DNA of 39,587 nucleotides, from the NCBI GenBank assembly GCA_015056795.1, contig SVFO01000018.1, forward strand, positions 35,630-75,216, given 5' to 3'. The position numbers and the translations under genes were made by a program. Under the pieces are notes generated by a model that made no database searches, was not told the DNA's origin, and was given only the letters and a program-made list of their open reading frames with translations. This DNA comes from Lachnospiraceae bacterium (GTDB taxonomy: Bacteria > Bacillota > Clostridia > Lachnospirales > Lachnospiraceae). Below, in pieces: positions 15,171-23,587 of the stretch (the first letter of the stretch is position 1; the number at the start of each line of letters is the position of its first letter).

Positions 15171-16856
15171 TTATGATTTCGTCAATCGTTTGAAAATCTC
15201 TTCCCCAACGCGCAATCCGTCCATCGCAGCAGAGGTAATTCCGCCTGCATAGCCGGCTCCTTCGCCGCAGGGATAGATGCCAGAAATCTCCGAGCTCAAA
15301 TGCTCATCCCTGACAATTCTTACTGGTGAAGAGGTACGACTTTCCACTCCAGATAAAACACAGTCCTCACGATCAAAGCCTTTAATTTGCTTTCCAAATT
15401 GACCCATTCCCTCAATAAATGCTTTTTCACATTCTGGCGGCAGCAGTCCACGCAGGTCTGCCCATGCGTATTCTCCTTTGCAGCAAGGCATAATTGCAGA
15501 TTTTTCCATGTCTTTATTGCCATTTTCGTATTGTCCTATTTGGTCAATAACCTCTTTAACCAATCCTAAATCAGAGCCATTTTCTCCAGTCTTTCCCTTT
15601 CGATACTCGCCATATCTTTGCACTGGTATTTTCCCCATGCCAAGGCGATATGCCCTTTCCTCCAAGCTCCTTTGAAAAGCGATTCCAGCCAAAGGTCCAT
15701 TTCCAGGATAATCCTCTGGCGTCACGGATACGATAATGGCACTATTGGCATTCTTTCCATTTCGCCCGCTATAGCTCATACCATTCACCGCAAGCATTCC
15801 TTCTTCCGAGGACGCATTCACTACATATCCTCCCGGGCACATGCAAAAGGAATATACGCCTCTTCCATTCGATGCCTTTGCCGTCACCTTATACGGAGCT
15901 GCCCCAAGCTCTTCTGGATCCTTTTTCCCGTATTGGCTTTCATTGATCATCTCCTGAGGATGCTCTACTCGAAAACCGACGGCAAAGGGCTTAGCTTCCA
16001 TAGGCAGCTTGTGCTTTTGAAGCATAAAAAAAGTATCCCTTGCGCTATGTCCGATCGCCAATACCAACTGATCACACTCTATTTTTTCCTTTTCATTGAC
16101 AATAATGCCAACAAGCTGCCCATTCTCGATCAAAAGGTCCGTCATTTGGCTTTCAAAGCGAACCTCCCCGCCCAGACGAAGAATTTCTTCTCGCAAACCA
16201 AACACAATTTTTGAGAGCTCATCTGTTCCTACATGGGGCTTTGCATCATAAAGGATACTCTTTTTTGCTCCAAATTGAACAAAGGTTTTCAAGACGGCCC
16301 TATTTCTGCCATCCTTATCCTTAACCAAGGTATTTAATTTTCCATCTGAGAAGGTTCCTGCTCCGCCTTCACCAAATTGTACGTTAGAGCTAGGATCTAG
16401 CATGCCTGTCTTCCAAAAGGCTTCCACGTCCTGCTTCCTTTTCTCCACGTCCCTTCCCCGTTCCAGAAGAAGCGGCCTAAGCCCTGCACATGCAAGATAA
16501 TAAGTGCAAAATAGCCCAGCTGGGCCAGCGCCAACAATCACAGGTCTTTTCCCATGCTCCCCGATACCTTCCGCCTGAGTCGGAAAAACATATTCCTTAT
16601 TTTCATAAATGGAAAATTGTTCCTTCGCCTTTTTATTTCCCTGCGCCCTTTTTAGTACCTTTTCCTCGTTTTTAACCTTAACCTGCGCAGTAACAACGGC
16701 AAAGATATCAGGCTTTTTCCTACAATCCAGAGATTCTCTTAATATCTCCAGCTTTAGGATCTCTTCCTCCTTGATCATCAATGCCTTTGCCGCTTTGCTT
16801 TTCACAGCCTGTTCATCACAAGGCACGCGAAGCTTTAGCTGTTGTATTAGAATCAA
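15171..16856 (-). CDS. Uncharacterised FAD-dependent dehydrogenase (COG2509-type)
   Basis: About 561 residues. An N-terminal alpha/beta domain (LILIQQLKLRVPCDEQAVKSKAAKAL) is followed by a Rossmann FAD site VIVGAGPAGLFCTYYLACAG (GAGPAG at about 109-114), the family-typical NVQFGEGGAGTFSDGKLNT, AIGHSARDTFFML, a conserved FCMCPGGYVVNASSEEGMLAVNGMS and a C-terminal YPCGEGAGYAGGITSAAMDGLRVGEEI. This matches the COG2509 family found widely in Clostridia and Bacteroidetes; its substrate is unknown. A longer frame begins at 16916 inside the preceding gene, but TTG 16856, six bases after AGGA and three bases after the upstream stop, restores the usual N-terminus. It follows directly after another uncharacterised flavoprotein and precedes proB. 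Confidence 0.85.
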   Translation of the reverse strand: MILIQQLKLRVPCDEQAVKSKAAKALMIKEEEILKLEILRESLDCRKKPDIFAVVTAQVKVKNEEKVLKRAQGNKKAKEQFSIYENKEYVFPTQAEGIGEHGKRPVIVGAGPAGLFCTYYLACAGLRPLLLERGRDVEKRKQDVEAFWKTGMLDPSSNVQFGEGGAGTFSDGKLNTLVKDKDGRNRAVLKTFVQFGAKKSILYDAKPHVGTDELSKIVFGLREEILRLGGEVRFESQMTDLLIENGQLVGIIVNEKEKIECDQLVLAIGHSARDTFFMLQKHKLPMEAKPFAVGFRVEHPQEMINESQYGKKDPEELGAAPYKVTAKASNGRGVYSFCMCPGGYVVNASSEEGMLAVNGMSYSGRNGKNANSAIIVSVTPEDYPGNGPLAGIAFQRSLEERAYRLGMGKIPVQRYGEYRKGKTGENGSDLGLVKEVIDQIGQYENGNKDMEKSAIMPCCKGEYAWADLRGLLPPECEKAFIEGMGQFGKQIKGFDREDCVLSGVESRTSSPVRIVRDEHLSSEISGIYPCGEGAGYAGGITSAAMDGLRVGEEIFKRLTKS

Positions 16857-16858
16857 TT

Positions 16859-18085
16859 TTATTCCTGCCTTCCTGCGGCATGTCTGCCAGCTATATGTCC
16901 GCTTGTCCATGCCCACTGCAAATTATAACCGCCACATCTACCATCAATGTCAACTAGTTCGCCGACAAAGTACAATCCATGATGGAGCTTAGATTCCATA
17001 TTTTCTGTCACCTGTCCTAAATCTACGCCGCCCGCACAAACCTGACAGCTTTGAAAATCGCCCGTAGCAATAGCCGTCACAGGAAATCGTTTTGCCAAGA
17101 AAAAGAAATGTTGAATCTGTTTTCTTGACAAATGATCTGAAGAATCCGCAGGCTTGAGATTGGTTAGCTTTAGCACAAGACTGATTATCTTTTTATGTAT
17201 GGTTCCAACGAACAATTCCTCTACCGTACGACTCCCTCTCAGTGCCATTCTTTCATTTACAGCCTCTTCCGGATTTGCAAGATCTGGTAAAAAATCAATA
17301 TAAGCAGCGATTTCCTTCCTTTTTTGCAGCTGATAAGCAGCGATTCTGCTCAGCTGAAAGACAGGAATTCCTGAAATACCATAATCTGTCAGCTGCAGTT
17401 CTCCCCGTTCCTTAGCGGCCGCTTTACCGTCCTCTCCAAGAATAGTTATCTCAGCATCCGCACGAACGCCTGCAATGCCCTTAAAAAAGGATTCCTTACA
17501 CTTTAATGCCGTCAAGGCTGGCACTACAGGCACAATTCTGTGACCTAGCTTTTTCGCCAGATCATATCCGCTTCCATCCGATCCCGTTTTTGGTGCAGCT
17601 TTTCCTCCACAGGCAAGAATGACACGATTAAAGAAATAATCATCATCCAAGGTTCTCACCAGGAAACCGCCCCGATCCTTGGGCGAAACATCAATCACCT
17701 TCGCCTGATAAATCACATGGATTCCGAGCACGGCAATTTCATTTCGAAGAATGTCAAGAACGACGCTCGCCTGTTCGCACCAAGGGTAGAGATATCCATT
17801 GCGTTCCCGAAGCATGAGTCCCATACCCTCAAAAAAAGAAATGGTATCCTCCGTTCCGAAGCGTTCCAAAGCCCCTTTCACAAATGTCTTAGTACCATAG
17901 TAACAATTCTCGTCCAGCAATCGATTTCCGAGATTACACTTTCCGTTGCCAGTGGATAATATTTTCTTCCCTAAGCGTTCTCCTGCCTCGAATATGGTAA
18001 CCTTTGCGCCTTCTCGCGCTGCCGTTATTGCAGCCGCCATTCCTGCGGCTCCTCCGCCTATAATTCCAATACTTCTTTTATCCAT
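16859..18085 (-). CDS. HI0933/YhiN (BaiN-like) family flavoprotein
   Basis: A 408-residue NAD(P)/FAD-binding oxidoreductase. Residues near the start read IGIIGGGAAGMAAAITAAREGAKVTIFEAGERLGKKILSTGNGKCNLGN, the signature of the HI0933 family. RVILACGGKAAPKTGSDGSGYDLAKKLGH and the C-terminal CAGGVDLGQVTENMESKLHHGLYFVGELVDIDGRCGGYNLQWAWTSGHIAG complete it. One member (BaiN of Clostridium scindens) has been linked to bile-acid 7-alpha-dehydroxylation, but most members are uncharacterised and this one has no bile-acid gene neighbours. ATG 18085, with GAGAG five bases upstream, is preferred to the in-frame GTG 18097. The next gene starts two bases after its stop, so coupled translation is likely. 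Confidence 0.87.
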   Translation of the reverse strand: MDKRSIGIIGGGAAGMAAAITAAREGAKVTIFEAGERLGKKILSTGNGKCNLGNRLLDENCYYGTKTFVKGALERFGTEDTISFFEGMGLMLRERNGYLYPWCEQASVVLDILRNEIAVLGIHVIYQAKVIDVSPKDRGGFLVRTLDDDYFFNRVILACGGKAAPKTGSDGSGYDLAKKLGHRIVPVVPALTALKCKESFFKGIAGVRADAEITILGEDGKAAAKERGELQLTDYGISGIPVFQLSRIAAYQLQKRKEIAAYIDFLPDLANPEEAVNERMALRGSRTVEELFVGTIHKKIISLVLKLTNLKPADSSDHLSRKQIQHFFFLAKRFPVTAIATGDFQSCQVCAGGVDLGQVTENMESKLHHGLYFVGELVDIDGRCGGYNLQWAWTSGHIAGRHAAGRQE

Positions 18086-18135
18086 CTGTACTCTCACTTT
18101 TTCTTGCTAATCTATTTTACAAATATCATCTATCT

Positions 18136-18825
18136 TTAACTTGTATATGCCTCCAAGAAATCAAACAGCGCCTGCTCATTTTCTACGTAAATCATGTCAG
18201 CCATCCTTTCCTGCAGATCTTTCGGAAGCATTTCAAAAGAGATATCCGTTGTCATATAAATCGTCTTTGCATCATCATACAGTACAATGACGCGATAATC
18301 CATGATTGCGAGGAAAAAACCATCCTCCGGATCTGCCCTGCGGTAGTTTTTCTGAACGACCACCCGATCTCTTGAAAAGGTTAGTACCTCAAGCCCTACA
18401 AATCCCTTTTGTCTTTCCGAAAGTGGCGGTGAAGCTTCATAATCCTTCATGCATTGCAAAAAGCTTTCCCTCTCCATTCCAATATACTTTTCAGGCAAAG
18501 CTTCAATGATTTCCTCGACTGTCCCCTTGCGAACGTCCACCTCTTCCAGAATTAACTGCGTATCCTTTCCAAGAAACGGAGAATCACTAGAGACGTCCAC
18601 AAAGGATGAAGCCCACTCTTTTCTGTCCTGATCAAGCTTGCTCTCCTCGTACGATTTGATTTCAGCTGGCTCTAAAACAATCTTTCCAGATTCTTCTACA
18701 ACTTGTCCTTCTTGAAAAATCACCTCGTTTTGTTCCTTTGAAACAATGCTCCCAAGAAGATATCCAATAACAATACAGCCGATTCCCATGGCAAAAAATA
18801 AACCGATACTCTTAACCGCTTTCAT
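18136..18825 (-). CDS. Membrane-anchored protein with BofC-like C-terminal domain
   Basis: A 229-residue protein with a single N-terminal membrane segment (IGLFFAMGIGCIVIGYLLGSIVS) and the rest predicted outside the cytoplasm. The region KYIGMERESFLQCMKDYEAS resembles a short conserved helical stretch, and the C-terminus (DGFFLAIMDYRVIVLYDDAKTIYMTTDISFEMLP, then EQALFDFLEAY) resembles the C-terminal domain of BofC, which in Bacillus restrains SpoIVB signalling between mother cell and forespore. Similarity is by pattern only; length and the rest of the protein differ. GGGGG precedes the ATG. It follows the flippase gene and the yqfC-yqfD block, which supports a sporulation role without proving it. 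Confidence 0.6.
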   Translation of the reverse strand: MKAVKSIGLFFAMGIGCIVIGYLLGSIVSKEQNEVIFQEGQVVEESGKIVLEPAEIKSYEESKLDQDRKEWASSFVDVSSDSPFLGKDTQLILEEVDVRKGTVEEIIEALPEKYIGMERESFLQCMKDYEASPPLSERQKGFVGLEVLTFSRDRVVVQKNYRRADPEDGFFLAIMDYRVIVLYDDAKTIYMTTDISFEMLPKDLQERMADMIYVENEQALFDFLEAYTS

Positions 18826-18883
18826 TACAAACCCCCGTAATGTCTCTTTTTAAGAGTATCAGCTTATTTTTCCAATTTTATAC

Positions 18884-20479
18884 TTAAAAGGTTCCTAACA
18901 TTTTTCCAAGGCCCAACAGAACGCCTCCAAGCGGTATAACGCTAAGCTCCTCCTCGCTGAAATTGCGTAGAAGTAGTAGCACACACCAATACGCAACGAA
19001 CCCGACGCCACCGATTAAAATCACTACAAACAGGCTTTCTAGATGCTCTCCAATAAACTTTACGCAAAGAGCTTGTATAATACCTATGGCACCTGCAAGC
19101 AGAGCTGGTAGCAATACAATGCGGAACCAATCAACCTTTCCGCCAATCAATTGAATCGCTATCGCACCCAACAGCACGGCGTAAATGGCCATCGTGATTA
19201 AACTGGCATACATCAATGCAAGCAGTCCCATTTTTTCATCTGACCATAGCATCTTATAAAGCATGACAAATACAACGTCACACAATACGCCGATTCCCAG
19301 GACCATCAGATTTTTGCCAAACCGCATCAGCATTCTTGAAAAGTAAAAGCCAAGCGAGGCAAACACAATCCAAAAGCTTCCCTGTATCACAATTTTAACG
19401 ACATTGGGAGAGGTAAATCCAGCCAAGGCTCCGACCTGTGCAGGCATTGCTGATACCCCGACACTCAAAATCATGGAAAGCGCAATGAGCAGATGGATAC
19501 CTCCATGAAAGCTTACTCTTCCAAGTCGTACCTCATCTCTGCGAAAGAAACCAGAAACCTTCCCCCAGAAAGGAACGGCTACGGCATTTAACAGGCGATA
19601 GAATAAAATACAAATGGTAAAATATCCCACAAAATAGGTTCCATAGGTTAGCGGAGCATTTTCCCCTTCGTGATGATAATACATCATCATTCCAATGACT
19701 ACTGGGAACATTTCTAAAAAACAGATGAGTGCACGGAAAATAATGTTTTTTGAACAAGCCCCAAAGAAACTCGGAAAGCTTACGGATGCCTTCATACTCT
19801 CCGCTTCCTTTTCCCTCCGTCTCCTTCTTCCGCCCAAAAATGAACAGAACAAGAACAAAATCACTAGTAACTCCGCCATTACAATGGCTACGCACCACCC
19901 TGCCGCAACATACATGGAGGTATATCTAGGGAGCTTTAGAAGTGCACTGACCTTCTCGCCGTAATCACCTGCCACACTTCCCAAAACAATGCCAAATGCA
20001 TAGGTTGCGATAAGTCTTAAAATACATGCCACAACGGACGGCAGCTCCGACCCTTCCCCCTGACAATATCCCATCAACAAAAAGGATAATCCGCGAAGGA
20101 ATAAAAGCGGTGATAAAATCCATATCATGAGGCTGCTATACGGACATCCAAATACATTTTCGCCAAGAATGGTTCCAACGCTTAATAATACAATGGTTCC
20201 GAGAGCACCCAAGACAAGCTGACAAAGAAAGGAAAACCATCGAATATTGCGAATGCTTTTATATTGCCCCTTTGCCTTACGGATGCGAATCATTTTCCCA
20301 AGCACGTCTGGAAGATTCTCCCCTACAAACGTCCAAAGCATCGAAAACAACATTATGGCAACAAGGAAGAAGCCGCTCCCCTCTAATCCAAGCTTGCGCT
20401 CAATGAATAAAAATAGGATGACTTCAAAGGCTTTTGCGAGATATTCGATCTGTCTTCTTTTGACCTCTAGCTGCTTCAT
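18884..20479 (-). CDS. MOP-superfamily flippase-like membrane protein (SpoVB/YtgP-like)
   Basis: A 531-residue polytopic protein with about 12-14 hydrophobic segments separated by short basic loops. The ending, NFSEEELSVIPLGGVLLGLGKMLGTF, resembles the C-terminus of SpoVB/YtgP-type polysaccharide flippases, where EEL..LP.G precedes a short amphipathic helix. The N-terminus is unusual in beginning with a charged helix (MKQLEVKRRQIEYLAKAFEVILF). Proteins of this superfamily flip lipid-linked glycans, such as lipid II or spore-cortex precursors, across the membrane. It lies between ybeY and the BofC-like gene, downstream of sporulation genes, so a role in cortex formation is plausible. GAGGA lies seven bases before the ATG. 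Subfamily assignment is tentative. Confidence 0.65.
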   Translation of the reverse strand: MKQLEVKRRQIEYLAKAFEVILFLFIERKLGLEGSGFFLVAIMLFSMLWTFVGENLPDVLGKMIRIRKAKGQYKSIRNIRWFSFLCQLVLGALGTIVLLSVGTILGENVFGCPYSSLMIWILSPLLFLRGLSFLLMGYCQGEGSELPSVVACILRLIATYAFGIVLGSVAGDYGEKVSALLKLPRYTSMYVAAGWCVAIVMAELLVILFLFCSFLGGRRRRREKEAESMKASVSFPSFFGACSKNIIFRALICFLEMFPVVIGMMMYYHHEGENAPLTYGTYFVGYFTICILFYRLLNAVAVPFWGKVSGFFRRDEVRLGRVSFHGGIHLLIALSMILSVGVSAMPAQVGALAGFTSPNVVKIVIQGSFWIVFASLGFYFSRMLMRFGKNLMVLGIGVLCDVVFVMLYKMLWSDEKMGLLALMYASLITMAIYAVLLGAIAIQLIGGKVDWFRIVLLPALLAGAIGIIQALCVKFIGEHLESLFVVILIGGVGFVAYWCVLLLLRNFSEEELSVIPLGGVLLGLGKMLGTF

Positions 20480-20495
20480 TTTGTATCCTCACGTT

Positions 20496-20993
20496 TCATC
20501 TTGTGATTCCAAGGCCTTGCAGTATTTTCTCCTGCTTTTCCTCCATAACCAGTCGCTCTTCATCCTCCATGTGATCATATCCACAGAGATGTAACAGGCT
20601 GTGACAAACCAAAAAGGCGAATTCTCTTTTTTGATCATGTCCGTAGCTTTCTGCCTGTTCTATCACCTTATCCACAGAAACAATCACGTCTCCAAGAATG
20701 AGCTCCCCTGAATCAGGATCAAAATAATCCGCCTCATGATCCTCTGCCCTGTCAAAATTACCAGGCTCATCAAAATCCAGGTTCGGGAAGGATAGCACGT
20801 CCGTCTCCCTGTCGATCTCGCGATACTGCCTGTTATACTCGCGAATCCCTTCGTTATCCGTTAATAGCAGATTTACCGTTGCCTCGTATGGACAGTTTTC
20901 TTCATCCAAAACTGCCTGTATGACGGACTTTGCAATTTCCTCCACGGAGAAAGGGAAGGTCACGTCTGTTTCATTTTCTGCGTATAAGGTCAT
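20496..20993 (-). CDS. ybeY: Endoribonuclease YbeY (rRNA maturation factor)
   Basis: A 165-residue zinc metalloprotein that acts in 16S rRNA 3'-end maturation and ribosome quality control. The metal-binding motif HSLLHLCGYDH provides H131, H135 and H141, and DRETDVLSFP is the conserved core strand. The ATG overlaps the phoH stop as ATGA, and AAGGAG lies nine bases before it, so translation is probably coupled. phoH-ybeY adjacency is widely conserved in bacteria. Confidence 0.95.
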   Translation of the reverse strand: MTLYAENETDVTFPFSVEEIAKSVIQAVLDEENCPYEATVNLLLTDNEGIREYNRQYREIDRETDVLSFPNLDFDEPGNFDRAEDHEADYFDPDSGELILGDVIVSVDKVIEQAESYGHDQKREFAFLVCHSLLHLCGYDHMEDEERLVMEEKQEKILQGLGITR

Positions 20994-22051
20994 CTTCTTA
21001 CGCTCCTTGTCCTTTTTGTACGTTCCTGCGCCTTTAATTCCTTAGCCTTTTCTTTATTTTCGTAGGTTTCATATGCCTTAACGATCTTCTGTACCAAAGG
21101 ATGACGAACAACGTCTCTGCTGGTCAGCCTGCAAAAGGCGATGTCATCAATCTTATTCAGTACTCGTTCTGCCACGTCTAGTCCAGATTGTGTTCCTGGT
21201 GCCAAATCCTTCTGCGAGGAATCACCCGTGATGACCACCTTGGAACCAAAGCCGATACGAGTCAAAAACATTTTCATCTGCGCGGGCGTCGTGTTTTGCG
21301 CCTCATCCAGAATAATATAGGCATTATCGAGCGTACGGCCTCTCATATACGCAAGCGGAGCCACTTCAATCAGCCCCTTTTCCATATTTTTCGCAAAGTT
21401 CTCCGCACCCATAATTTGATACAGCGCATCGTACAACGGCCTTAAATAGGGATCTACCTTGCTCTGCAGGTCTCCAGGTAAAAAACCAAGCTTTTCACCC
21501 GCTTCAATGGCAGGTCTGGTCAGTATGATACGATTTACCTCTTCTTTCTTAAACGCCGTAATTGCCATTGCCATTGCCAAATAAGTTTTTCCCGTACCAG
21601 CTGGTCCCAGGCCAAATACGATCATATGGTTCCGAATGGCATCAACATATTCCTTCTGTCCTATTGTCTTTGGTTTGATCGGCTTTCCAGAGACGGAATG
21701 ACAGATGACGTCACCATCGATCTCCTCCAAAGCTTCTTCCTGATCTTCCATTCCTAATTCTATCGCGTAATCCACATTTTGCTCCTCAATCTCATTTCCG
21801 CGTCTAATGGAGCTAACCAGCTGCTCCAGCGTTGCCTTTGCCTTTACTGCCGCCCCTGCGCTGCCCTTAATGATAATGCGTCCATTTCTGTCCACAATCG
21901 TAACGCCAAAGCTTTGCTCCAATTTTTTCACATATTTATCCGAAGCGCCAAATACCATTTGCAGCTCCTCTGAAGGGATTTCCATCTCTAAAGAAAGCTG
22001 TCCGGGCACCTCAGAATTATTCCCCTGTTGTCTTACTTCCTGTTTTGTCAA
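20990..22051 (-). CDS. phoH: PhoH family ATPase
   Basis: A 353-residue protein with an N-terminal KH-like RNA-binding segment (QMVFGASDKYVKKLEQSFGVTIVDRNGRIIIKG) and a P-loop domain: GLGPAGTGKTYLAMAMA (Walker A, 149-156), ILTRPAIEAGEKLGFLPGD, IILDEAQN (Walker B) and VITGDSSQKDL. It pairs with YbeY in a conserved RNA-metabolism unit. The start is TTG 22051, which overlaps the end of yqfD by 35 bases; GGAGG lies six bases before it, and no ATG occurs until residue 23, so TTG is well supported. Confidence 0.93.
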   Translation of the reverse strand: MTKQEVRQQGNNSEVPGQLSLEMEIPSEELQMVFGASDKYVKKLEQSFGVTIVDRNGRIIIKGSAGAAVKAKATLEQLVSSIRRGNEIEEQNVDYAIELGMEDQEEALEEIDGDVICHSVSGKPIKPKTIGQKEYVDAIRNHMIVFGLGPAGTGKTYLAMAMAITAFKKEEVNRIILTRPAIEAGEKLGFLPGDLQSKVDPYLRPLYDALYQIMGAENFAKNMEKGLIEVAPLAYMRGRTLDNAYIILDEAQNTTPAQMKMFLTRIGFGSKVVITGDSSQKDLAPGTQSGLDVAERVLNKIDDIAFCRLTSRDVVRHPLVQKIVKAYETYENKEKAKELKAQERTKRTRSVRR

Positions 22052-23246
22052 ATTCTTCCTCCGTCTTTCGGTATAGCCTCACTTTTTCTCGAGTTAAGAT
22101 CTCTCCATGAATCAGGCAAAAATCTCCCTCGATACTTATTTTAACATCTTTTTCAATAATTTGTACCCCTTTTTCTTCTAAAGTTGCAAGAAAATCGAAT
22201 ATTTTTTCATCAGCAACCCTCTTAATGCCATCTTCATCTAGTTTTCTAAGTATTTTACTACCTTCTCGGTGCAAGATTTTCCGAAATTTGATCGGCAACT
22301 CCAATGCCTGAAGGAAACTTGGCATTTCATCGGTTTCCACAACATCCTCCCAATAATAATTTTTCTGAAAATCCAATGACCATGTGGAATTACCGAACTG
22401 CAAAACATATCTCGTTTTCTCTCTTCCCGTCAGCTGATTCTCCACATAATACAAGGAAAAGCTGTCCTCCAAATATCTTTGATGCTCTAGCCAAATGTCA
22501 GCATCAGCAGTTACTGTCAACCATTCGCGAATCGTACCATCCTCCAGATAGGTTGGCACCCTAGCCTCTACCAAAATCTGATCCTTCGTCACAAGCTCTC
22601 CTACCTTCACTTTAGGCACACCACTTCTTACAATGGCCTCAACAACGACGCCGTCAAATGGGCTAATCATATCCATTCCATTTAGGTCCACCTTGGTCAC
22701 GGACGGTTCAGGCACGTCTCTCTCTTTGATATCCACCATAAGATCCGTGCCTACAATGCGTATACTCGTCCAAATAACATCCTCATATTCTCTGCGTAAT
22801 GCTTTTTCCAATTCTGTTACCTGTATATCGGAAAGGCTTATTCCAACATGAACCTTCTGCGTCTCCATGAAATCCATGATCTGATCATCCGTCACCATAA
22901 CATTTCCACGGATTTCAATGCCCCATAAACGCTGAGAACACCATAGTAATAGAAATATCGTTAATACAACACCTGCGAAAAAGATCCATCGTTTTCGAAA
23001 TCTTTTCACAAAAAAGGGTAGTCCATTCTTTTTTTGAATGGCTACCCTGACTCCCGTTTTTCTTACAAGAGGGCGCAAATCCCAAAAATCCTTTAGCGGC
23101 ATACAGAAACGCATTCCATCCTCCATGCTTTCCATATTCCAAAGAGGAATCCCCTTTTTAGCACACAAATTCAAAAAGCGTTCAGCAGAAAATCCCCAAA
23201 CACGAAGCTGCAGAAAACCTGTTAGGAATCGAAGAAGTCTAGCCAT
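22017..23246 (-). CDS. yqfD: Sporulation protein YqfD
   Basis: A 409-residue membrane-anchored protein of the YqfD family. It begins LLRFLTGFLQLRVWGFSAERFLNLCAKKGIPLWNM, has a basic stretch (KRFRKRW) and one membrane segment (IFFAGVVLTIFLLLWCS), then a POTRA-like or FtsQ-like region (GIEIRGNVMVTDDQIMDFMETQKVHVGISLSDIQV). In Bacillus yqfD is transcribed early in the mother cell under sigma-E. Its ATG lies three bases after the yqfC stop. The 3' end overlaps phoH. Confidence 0.92.
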   Translation of the reverse strand: MARLLRFLTGFLQLRVWGFSAERFLNLCAKKGIPLWNMESMEDGMRFCMPLKDFWDLRPLVRKTGVRVAIQKKNGLPFFVKRFRKRWIFFAGVVLTIFLLLWCSQRLWGIEIRGNVMVTDDQIMDFMETQKVHVGISLSDIQVTELEKALRREYEDVIWTSIRIVGTDLMVDIKERDVPEPSVTKVDLNGMDMISPFDGVVVEAIVRSGVPKVKVGELVTKDQILVEARVPTYLEDGTIREWLTVTADADIWLEHQRYLEDSFSLYYVENQLTGREKTRYVLQFGNSTWSLDFQKNYYWEDVVETDEMPSFLQALELPIKFRKILHREGSKILRKLDEDGIKRVADEKIFDFLATLEEKGVQIIEKDVKISIEGDFCLIHGEILTREKVRLYRKTEEEFDKTGSKTTGE

Positions 23247-23249
23247 GGA

Positions 23250-23537
23250 TTACTCGAAGCCTTTCCTATCGTCATATCGTACTGCCAGTATTTTTCCTCG
23301 AATGACCATGTCATCCTTGGTATAGTAATCGATTTTTAATTGTTTCCCTTCTACGCAGATTTGACCTCGTCGACCCTGTAAAACCACGGACTGATCCGTA
23401 TACTCTAAAATTCCGCGATAATGTTCTATCCAAACCCTATAATTTCCCAAGATGGTAACGCGGACATCCCCTTGGCTGATCTCAGGAGGGATGCGAAGCG
23501 AATCTGCCAAATTCCAATCACTTTTTATCTTTCCCAT
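23250..23537 (-). CDS. yqfC: Sporulation protein YqfC (YabP/YqfC family)
   Basis: A 95-residue protein of the YabP/YqfC family: DVRVTILGNYRVWIEHYRGILEYTDQSVVLQ, followed by a second beta segment (LKIDYYTKDDMVIRGKI). It is needed for normal sporulation in Bacillus and precedes yqfD throughout Clostridia and Bacilli. The ribosome site is weak. I did not find a convincing sigma-E promoter in the 50 bases after the phosphorylase gene. Confidence 0.9.
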   Translation of the reverse strand: MGKIKSDWNLADSLRIPPEISQGDVRVTILGNYRVWIEHYRGILEYTDQSVVLQGRRGQICVEGKQLKIDYYTKDDMVIRGKILAVRYDDRKGFE

Positions 23538-23587
23538 GTGACAAGATATTCAGCAAGCCATCTTCGTAGAACATCTTTTTAACATGA

